From NCBI RefSeq assembly GCF_000820145.1, contig NZ_CDBW01000026.1, positions 1 through 64,000 of the forward strand: a stretch of DNA of 64,000 nt, written 5' to 3'. Positions 58,666-64,000 of the stretch are shown here, piece after piece. The translations under genes were made by a program, and so were the position numbers. This stretch comes from Aeromonas sobria. GTDB taxonomy: Bacteria; Pseudomonadota; Gammaproteobacteria; Enterobacterales; Aeromonadaceae. A model generated the notes under the pieces. The model was given only the letters and a program-made list of their open reading frames with translations, was not told where the DNA came from and made no database searches. Each line of letters starts with the position of its first letter. The first letter of the stretch is position 1.

Positions 58666-59535
58666 TCCCCCTCAAATTCACAGTCTGTAAGGTTGTAAAC
58701 TATATAGGGGATTAATAATAAAATAGCTGATGAGTTATAATTTTTCTCCTGCTAAATTACTAAGCCATTACTCGACATTGTTAGGTTTGTACCGTTGTGA
58801 AGATCTGATCATAATAGTGCTACACCTTTGATATTTCATAACCGCTCTCGGGGGTATCCTGTATTTATTTACATTCGTTTAAGCAGCCTTCGGATGTAAA
58901 CGATACGCCACTTATACCCAAAGCAGTATCTGACAAGAGTTGCATGACCTCTACTTTTGAATGCCCCTAAAAATGGGGGGATTACCCCATGCCAGCTCAA
59001 CACCGACCACGCCATCTGTATCCCCCTGATATTAAAAGGGATTTTCAGTCTCCCTTTGGGGATGCTCAACCAGTTATCGGGGGTCGTTCTCAATAATTAT
59101 CATTCTGTCAGGTGTAATTAATCGCTCTTGGTAGTAAATAAATTTTTTACAAACTCATATTTATGAGTCCGCTCTTAGGCGCGAATGCAACCAGATTTTC
59201 ATTACTTCCACCAAATATCTATCATTTCTACTTTTATAAAACGATTTAATGAGGAACGTTTTTTTCAAAGAAGATTAATCCTTTATGAAGGGGATTAATT
59301 TATAAATGATGTAATTATATTCGATTTTAAAGAAAGGAATGAATGTGCAGTATCAAACTGGTTTATCTTCGCTGCGTAGCAGCGGAATGTTTAAAAAATC
59401 TTTTGTTCTCATAATTAGTAAATGGACAGTTTTTCGAACTTTTCAAGTGGGGTAAATGAAATAAATTTCAAAAAAGATGAGATTGGTTGTTTTTGAACCG
59501 TTCTCGCGGGGATTAGCCTATCAGATTACCTCGAT
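58666..59535. other. Long non-coding stretch
   Basis: 870 bp AT-rich. A 74-codon frame on the minus strand (58869-59093, MRTTPDNWLSIPKGRLKIPF) may be a gene fragment; it has no recognised motif. A 16-bp palindrome ACTCATATTTATGAGT is at 59153-59168. Confidence 0.45.
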
Positions 59536-59988
59536 TTAGGTGCACACCCCATGCTGGATTCGTCCTACAAGTACTATCACTGCCTGAGCCCCTAAAGCTG
59601 TCAACAGCACCTCTGCTGGCCGTTTACCACCTAGGCCCCAGGCGGTGCGGTTTAACCACGACAGTGTCTTGACGGTATCGTTCCTGTGAAAGGCGAGCAC
59701 CGCATCGAGAGCCTGTGCAACTCCGTATACCCTGGCACCCTGCGATATTGATAGAGGAGCCCCAATCCTAACTTTGCGAGCAACAGTGCTCCGGCTAATG
59801 CCTGCTAAGCGGCATATCAAAACTGCATCGGTACTCATCAATTCAGCCAGTCGATGAATGATGCCAGGCGCAACGCCAGCAACAATCCATAGATGTGCCC
59901 CCAACGGGTCACTCGGTATGCCAAGAGAGTCAAATATTGTCTTAGTAGAGGCCATAGCCTTACCTGGATGATAACTGGCATAGGACAT
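59536..59988 (-). CDS. Orphan Xre/ParS-type antitoxin (DUF2384-like)
   Basis: 150 residues. N-terminal helical DNA-binding part (DAVLICRLAGISRSTVARKV) and a C-terminal toxin-binding domain of the MbcA/ParS/Xre type (GARVYGVAQALDAVLAFHRN, TVKTLSWLNRTAWGLGGKRP, AEVLLTALGA). In RES-Xre systems the antitoxin gene is followed by a RES-domain NAD-degrading toxin, but the 870 bp downstream on this strand carry no toxin gene. It may be a remnant or act on a toxin encoded elsewhere. Start at 59988 has GGGGAT upstream. Confidence 0.8.
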   Translation of the reverse strand: MSYASYHPGKAMASTKTIFDSLGIPSDPLGAHLWIVAGVAPGIIHRLAELMSTDAVLICRLAGISRSTVARKVRIGAPLSISQGARVYGVAQALDAVLAFHRNDTVKTLSWLNRTAWGLGGKRPAEVLLTALGAQAVIVLVGRIQHGVCT

Positions 59989-60237
59989 AGTCTATCCCCT
60001 GAATTTGCAATGCGTTATTACTGCATCCTATCTGTTCCCTGTGGCGGTGGCGAGGGGTATGAGGACTGTGTTGGATGAGGCACTGAATACAGAGGTTGAA
60101 GCGCCCCACGCGGGCAGCATCAACTTTTTGTGAATCTCTGGGCATAATTCTATACGGGGCCTTTATGAGACCCTGTTTCTGATGTATTGACTATGTTCAA
60201 ACCATGCTCGCTAGCGCCACTTATTAAGGATAATGTT

Positions 60238-60603
60238 ATGAGCAAAGAACCGTCCGTATATGAACTGAAACAGACTTGGGGGCTCCCTGCTCACGCAAAG
60301 ATGCTGGGATGGCTACTGCATGACCCCTACAAGGACGAATTCCTCGTTAAGTACGCATCAAATTCTGATATGACGGGTATGTGGTGGGGGTTGAGTCCTG
60401 AAACCGCAAAAACTTTTAAAACGCTAAAGAAGGCAACTGCCGTCCTTGAATCATTGGAGCTTGCAGGACGAGCGGTTGTAGCCCCAGCTTTTGATATAGG
60501 AAAGCAGATCATCGTTCTCACGGATGATATTGGTGCTGAAAACCCGCTTAGGAACGTGACTCGTTTAATTGAAGAAGCGAAACGTGATGATGCTAATGAC
60601 TAA
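60238..60603 (+). CDS. Hypothetical protein, 121 residues
   Basis: Starts MSKEPSVYELKQTWGLPAHA with AAGGA at a proper distance. Hydrophilic, no signal or membrane segment. The C-terminal half (KATAVLESLELAGRAVVAPA, IGKQIIVLTDDIG) looks like an alpha/beta domain. Followed after 23 bp by another small gene on the same strand, probably one transcript. Not recognised. Confidence 0.65.
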   Translation: MSKEPSVYELKQTWGLPAHAKMLGWLLHDPYKDEFLVKYASNSDMTGMWWGLSPETAKTFKTLKKATAVLESLELAGRAVVAPAFDIGKQIIVLTDDIGAENPLRNVTRLIEEAKRDDAND

Positions 60604-60626
60604 GCATCAGGTTGAGAGAAAACTAT

Positions 60627-60824
60627 ATGACCATCAATTTTGATTATCGTTGTGGCATCTTAGAGGCTGCCGACACAAAAACTGGCCGAGAATGGTGTTG
60701 GTATAAGGGCGATCCCGAGGTTACCAGAACTGAAAATGGCGAGTTATTGAGTTCGATAGGTGTTCCTATCGGTGCCACTGTTGTCGAGGTGAAAGCTCTC
60801 ATTCGCATGGATACCAAAAAGTAA
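60627..60824 (+). CDS. Hypothetical protein, 65 residues
   Basis: MTINFDYRCGILEAADTKTG ... SIGVPIGATVVEVKALIRM. Short, apparently all-beta, no recognised motif. GAGAG ribosome site. Likely co-transcribed with the preceding gene. Confidence 0.6.
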   Translation: MTINFDYRCGILEAADTKTGREWCWYKGDPEVTRTENGELLSSIGVPIGATVVEVKALIRMDTKK

Positions 60825-60898
60825 CTAAAAACAGGTTGCACCATATATAGTCAGTCCGCGTATGATAACTCCTATTCTCATCAGATTAGGAGCTTAGC

Positions 60899-61198
60899 AT
60901 GCTCGTAAAAGAAATTGTGCCAACAGAACAGGTCGTTGACATTCTCTGTGATGTCTGTGGTCGTAGTACAAAAACGAATTTTGGAACCAACCAATACGGC
61001 TCGTTATCGGCGGATTTTGGCTATGGTTCCCGTCATGATGGTGAACGTTACAAGGTGCATCTTTGTGAAATGTGCTTTTTCGGTACACTCGCAACAGTGA
61101 GGGAGATGCATCGTGGAGATCATATGTGTGACGATGACTATGAGGCTGCAAATCCAGAAACATTTGGGCGTGATTATTCTAATAGGGAAATAATATAA
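60899..61198 (+). CDS. Small zinc-ribbon-like protein, 99 residues
   Basis: Two CxxC pairs, DILCDVCGRS near residue 17 and HLCEMCFFG near residue 56, suggest a zinc ribbon. A strong AGGAG lies 8 bases before the ATG. No further motif. Its role is unknown; it lies in a run of small rightward genes and is followed by the palindrome array. Confidence 0.7.
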   Translation: MLVKEIVPTEQVVDILCDVCGRSTKTNFGTNQYGSLSADFGYGSRHDGERYKVHLCEMCFFGTLATVREMHRGDHMCDDDYEAANPETFGRDYSNREII

Positions 61199-61248
61199 AT
61201 AATATGCTCCCATACCCTAGTTTGTGTGGAGAGAAATTATTTCCTATC

Positions 61249-61339
61249 ATCGACTCATTCTGTGAGCCAATGATATTGCCCTATCGGCTCATTTCGTGAG
61301 CCGATCAAGATCGTTCATCGGCTCATCTGGTGAGGTGGT
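61249..61339. repeat. Three palindromic repeats at 34-bp spacing
   Basis: Palindromes of the form ATCGGCTCA-tttcg-TGAGCCGAT begin at 61249, 61283 and 61317; the middle one is perfect apart from its centre, the outer two are degenerate. Spacers are 11 bp. Likely an operator array for a dimeric regulator; it lies 210-300 bp upstream of the H-NS-like gene. Confidence 0.75.
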
Positions 61340-61552
61340 CTCAACGCTCACTACCACCTAGATTTAATTTTTGGCTACATAGTTTCATATAAGATTGGAG
61401 CTTGGTCACCAAGCGACTCCAAACGCGATTTCGCTCACGTCTTTTTGAATAATGCTATTTCTATAATCGTCTTGGTGCTAAAAACAGTGGTGCTAATGCT
61501 GGGGTTGAGAGATAATTTCATTGATATAAAAATGTGATACCTGAGGATAAAA

Positions 61553-61960
61553 ATGAACGATTTTTTGAAAACTCTGTTGAATATCCGTAGTCTGCGTGCT
61601 GCATTGCGCGAGCTCTCTTTCGAGCAGCTGGTCGAAATCAGAGAAAAATTCGAAGAGATTTTTGCTGAGCGTGAGCAGCAAGAGAGCAAATTGAGAGAAG
61701 AGTCCGCTGAACGCCTGCAAAAACTGGCTGAGTTTACCGAGCTGCTGAAACAAGCGGGCATAGATCCGAGTGAGCTTGTTGGTACTGCAACCACTGCAAA
61801 AGCAGAGGGTACAGTAAAGAGCAAGCGCGCTCCTCGTCCTGCAAAGTATCGCTACACCGAGGATGGTCAGGAGAAGACCTGGACTGGCCAAGGTCGCATG
61901 CCCAAGGCCATCGCAGAAGCAGTTGCGGCTGGAAAAGCACTGGATGACTTCTTGATCTAA
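61553..61960 (+). CDS. H-NS family nucleoid protein (paralogue)
   Basis: 135 residues. N-terminal coiled-coil oligomerisation domain (MNDFLKTLLNIRSLRAALRE ... KFEEIFAEREQQESKLREES), a flexible linker, and the C-terminal DNA-binding domain KYRYTEDGQEKTWTGQGRMP with the AT-hook-like TGQGR motif. H-NS silences AT-rich horizontally acquired DNA. Whether this is the main or an accessory copy cannot be told from the window, but its place within an AT-rich accessory region favours an accessory role. GAGGA ribosome site. No partner gene overlaps it. Confidence 0.93.
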   Translation: MNDFLKTLLNIRSLRAALRELSFEQLVEIREKFEEIFAEREQQESKLREESAERLQKLAEFTELLKQAGIDPSELVGTATTAKAEGTVKSKRAPRPAKYRYTEDGQEKTWTGQGRMPKAIAEAVAAGKALDDFLI

Positions 61961-62021
61961 TGCGCAGAGCCCATGCCTGCTCGGCGTGGGCCTTTAATTC
62001 TATCTGTAGTAGGAGCACCGT

Positions 62022-62282
62022 ATGGGGAGGACATTGGAGGATTTGATTTCATCCGAATCACCCGAGGTTGTCCAGAGAGCCAAGGAGCATGCCGAAGAGC
62101 TGCGAGTTCATATCGCTGTGACCAAATTGCTTTCAAATCTCGGTGCAGGTGATGTTCCTGAAATTGATCCCGATGTTCTAAATAGTTTATTGTCGCTCAA
62201 AAGGTCTGTTGAGAGTAATGACTGTCGGCTAAGTTTATTCGTCCATATGCCAGATGGTACGCATCATGGCGTCAACATTTAG
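62022..62282 (+). CDS. Small XRE/antitoxin-like protein, 86 residues
   Basis: The N-terminus MGRTLEDLISSESPEVVQRA and KEHAEELRVHIAV resembles the leading helices of HigA/XRE-type antitoxins, but the helix-turn-helix itself is missing and the C-terminus (LFVHMPDGTHHGVNI) differs. AGGAG six bases upstream makes it a real gene. It follows the H-NS-like gene by 61 bp. Function unknown; a truncated or repurposed antitoxin is possible. Its C-terminal codons recur as a fragment at 62884-62928. Confidence 0.65.
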   Translation: MGRTLEDLISSESPEVVQRAKEHAEELRVHIAVTKLLSNLGAGDVPEIDPDVLNSLLSLKRSVESNDCRLSLFVHMPDGTHHGVNI

Positions 62283-62390
62283 TTGTTTTTATAATCCATC
62301 ATGGATTAAACAGTTTCATACGGACAGCACCTTACAAAGCAATCCGAGCTATTGCTTTCTGAACCAGCCTAACAGAATGTGTCATTATTC

Positions 62391-62741
62391 CTAGTCAGAC
62401 ATAGAGGTGTAGCAGGTCTGACGCAGAGCATCAATAGTCGTTGACTCCATCGACACAACAGACATAACACTAACAGCAATGCTGTTAATAATTTTCTCTC
62501 TTGGGCCCTTGCGCCAACTATCGCTTTGGTAAAAGGCATCAAGAGATTTTTCCCTATGCTCAGGGTTATCAAAAGCTCGAACCAAAACATAGCTGTCTGG
62601 ATCATGTTGCGACTGACCATAAGTGACTACATCAATTCCAGCGGCCTGATGCAAAGGAACGCTGATACTTCGCATGATCTGATGAAATCCATTACCTGCA
62701 CTTGGCTGTAAAGTGTACTGGAGAAACTCGACCGTTCTCAT
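62391..62741 (-). CDS. NIPSNAP/ABM-like small protein
   Basis: 116 residues with a dimeric alpha/beta-barrel (ferredoxin-like) pattern: MRTVEFLQYTLQPSAGNGFH at the N-terminus, GIDVVTYGQSQHDPDSYVLV, AFDNPEHREKSLDAFYQSDS and WRKGPREKIINS. This is the layout of NIPSNAP and antibiotic-biosynthesis-monooxygenase proteins. Ribosome site AAGGAT upstream. No partner genes; substrate unknown. GC-richer than its neighbours. Confidence 0.75.
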   Translation of the reverse strand: MRTVEFLQYTLQPSAGNGFHQIMRSISVPLHQAAGIDVVTYGQSQHDPDSYVLVRAFDNPEHREKSLDAFYQSDSWRKGPREKIINSIAVSVMSVVSMESTTIDALRQTCYTSMSD

Positions 62742-62883
62742 TAAAGATCCTTCATATCAACTTAAATAGATACGGATACTGTACATGAGGCTTCTCAAAA
62801 ATACATTTAAAGGTGAGATGCCCGTAGGGATTACCGCAGCTTGCGCTGCATGGGGCCACACCCAAGAGAATGCCATCTTATCT

Positions 62884-62928
62884 GCTCACTCATATGCCTG
62901 ACGGCACTCATCATGGCGTCAAAATTTA
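62884..62928 (+). pseudogene. Duplicate 3' fragment of the XRE-like gene
   Basis: Encodes HMPDGTHHGVKI then TAA, matching HMPDGTHHGVNI at the end of the gene at 62022-62282. Upstream sequence is unrelated. Confidence 0.75.
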
Positions 62929-62982
62929 ATTTATGCGCTTTATTAGTTCGTCAATAGAGGCTCTAATCCACCAAATTAAAAC

Positions 62983-63000
62983 AACTCCCGCAGGGAGAGT
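62983..63000 (-). terminator. Terminator of the Fic gene
   Basis: On the minus strand GACTCTCCC-TGC-GGGAGTTGTTTT, about 30 bp past the Fic stop. Confidence 0.6.
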
Positions 63001-63027
63001 CCAAACAATTTAACAGATAGAGTCTTT

Positions 63028-64000
63028 TCAGACTCCCACAGTGGAGCCAATATGGCCCCAGTGGATCTGATAGCGTGTATTGCGTCCGCCACCAGGTAAT
63101 TTCTCAATGCACCCCTTATCCACCAATTGCGCAAGATGGCGTGTAGCGGTCGCTTTGCTTACTCCGGCCACTTTTTGATACTGGCTTGCATTGATGCCAT
63201 TTTCAAAACCCTGTTCGCCGCCATCCAGTAAACGATTCAGCACTTTGGTTTGCTCTGGACTCAGATCGTCATTACAGTGCCGCAACCAGAAAAATGTCTT
63301 GGCGAGAGAACGATCAATAACCTGTAATGCCAGCTCTATGGAGTAATCCAGTGTGTCGAGGAACCAACAGATCCAGGAGGTAATATCTAGCGAGCCCCTC
63401 TGCGCTGACTCAAGCGCTCGATAGTAGTCACCCCGCAGCTCTAGAATGGCAACTGACATGGCATACAGCCGGATGCTGTGGCTGTCAGCCTGTGACAGCG
63501 CGAGGTCGGTCAGTGCCCGCGCTAACCGCCCATTGCCATCATCAACGGGATGCAGCGTCACGAACCAGAAATGGCAGATCGCCGCACGAAGCAGTGGATC
63601 CATCGTGGGGTCATGCTGAGTCTGGTTAAACCAGGGGATGAACTCGGCCAGTTGATCGTCCAGAGCGGCTCTGGGCGGTGCCTCAAAATGCACGGTAGGG
63701 CGATCAACACGCCCAGAGACAACCAGCATCGGCTCATCTCCTCGCAACTGCCCTACGTTCATTGGCTGTACCGACCATTCGTTGACAGGGAACAGCCAAC
63801 GATGCCATTGGTAAAGTCGTTCAATTGTCAGTGGTTGTTCATGGTTGTCGATGGCATCCAGCATCATGGCCGCGAGCCCCTCTGAGCGCTCTGATACTGG
63901 ATAGGACTGAGTTTGTGAGCTCCCTAACCGCCTAGCCAGGGAAGATCGCACGGATTGGGCATTGAGACGTTCGCCTTCGATAGCGGACGAGGCGATGATG
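63028..64000 (-). CDS. Fic-domain AMPylator-type protein (5' end beyond window)
   Basis: At least 324 codons; open to the window edge, so the true start is outside. Fic core motif HPVDDGNGRLARALTDLALS (canonical HPFxxGNGR with Val for Phe). Near the edge (about 63965-63990) the frame encodes SSAIEGERLNAQSVR, the (S/T)xxxE(G/N) inhibitory helix of class II Fic proteins, whose Glu blocks ATP binding. C-terminal winged helix (YQKVAGVSKATATRHLAQLV, EKLPGGGRNTRYQI). Such proteins transfer AMP to target hydroxyls and some regulate their own expression. An apparent start at 63951 is internal. Confidence 0.92.
   Translation of the reverse strand, partial: IIASSAIEGERLNAQSVRSSLARRLGSSQTQSYPVSERSEGLAAMMLDAIDNHEQPLTIERLYQWHRWLFPVNEWSVQPMNVGQLRGDEPMLVVSGRVDRPTVHFEAPPRAALDDQLAEFIPWFNQTQHDPTMDPLLRAAICHFWFVTLHPVDDGNGRLARALTDLALSQADSHSIRLYAMSVAILELRGDYYRALESAQRGSLDITSWICWFLDTLDYSIELALQVIDRSLAKTFFWLRHCNDDLSPEQTKVLNRLLDGGEQGFENGINASQYQKVAGVSKATATRHLAQLVDKGCIEKLPGGGRNTRYQIHWGHIGSTVGV

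Noticed and set aside
58869..59093. Protein-coding gene of 74 codons
   Set aside because: No motif, no clear ribosome site, unusual composition; may be a fragment but not supported.
61249..61339. CRISPR array
   Set aside because: Only three units, spacers of 11 bp, strongly palindromic repeats and no cas genes in the window.

Overview
The window looks like a chromosomal segment of an Aeromonas-type gammaproteobacterium. This is inferred from GC-rich core genes, the order mutS-pncC-recA-recX-alaS-lysC-csrA followed by tRNA-Ser and a tRNA-Arg array, and the style of the proteins. No database search was possible, so the genus is an inference and the species is left open.

Bases 1-33000 are mostly GC-rich core genome. 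A full-length IS903-type element (IS5 family) opens the window and truncates a GNAT acetyltransferase gene. Next come ybaK, a CidA/CidB (LrgA/LrgB) pair with a divergent LysR regulator, flanked by two paralogous periplasmic solute-binding-like proteins, then mutS, pncC, an SOS-regulated recA-recX pair, alaS, lysC and csrA. One tRNA-Ser(GCU) and five identical tRNA-Arg(ACG) genes follow. After these lie pbpG, a DedA protein with a CNNM/CorC-like protein, a periplasmic asparaginase, an HMA metal-binding protein, an AEC transporter with a duplicated 3' tail, the trehalose operon treR-treB-treC with a sugar acetyltransferase, a purine permease, a cold-shock protein and a CDF metal exporter.

From about 33.1 kb the sequence becomes AT-rich, gene-sparse and full of IS debris, which marks an accessory region. 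Its first block (33.7-38.8 kb) is the best candidate for an undescribed system. It holds a cytosolic Ser/Thr kinase translationally coupled to an unknown protein with an alternating beta/alpha pattern, a convergent PD-(D/E)XK-like protein, and a divergently transcribed PPP phosphatase followed by a CoiA-like zinc/nuclease protein with a long coiled coil.

Further along are an IS2-type element (5-bp target duplication) inserted into a decayed IS903-type element, an intimin/invasin-like inverse autotransporter with four 100-residue repeats, a LuxR-type regulator, and a riboflavin-synthase-like gene whose 3' end is split by another IS903-type copy with a 9-bp target duplication. After that come a CSS-motif EAL phosphodiesterase, a LapG-type periplasmic protease, and a decayed OmpA/Ig/RCC1-like repeat gene. 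The right end carries a META-domain lipoprotein, a broken DUF1090 gene, a ToxR/ToxS-like pair, an orphan ParS/Xre-type antitoxin, several small unknown genes, an H-NS paralogue preceded by a 34-bp-spaced palindrome array, a NIPSNAP-like protein, and a Fic protein that runs off the window.

Functionally, the left half is DNA repair, translation, central regulation and sugar/purine uptake. The right half is surface adhesion, c-di-GMP and membrane-regulator signalling, possible defence, and insertion-sequence turnover.
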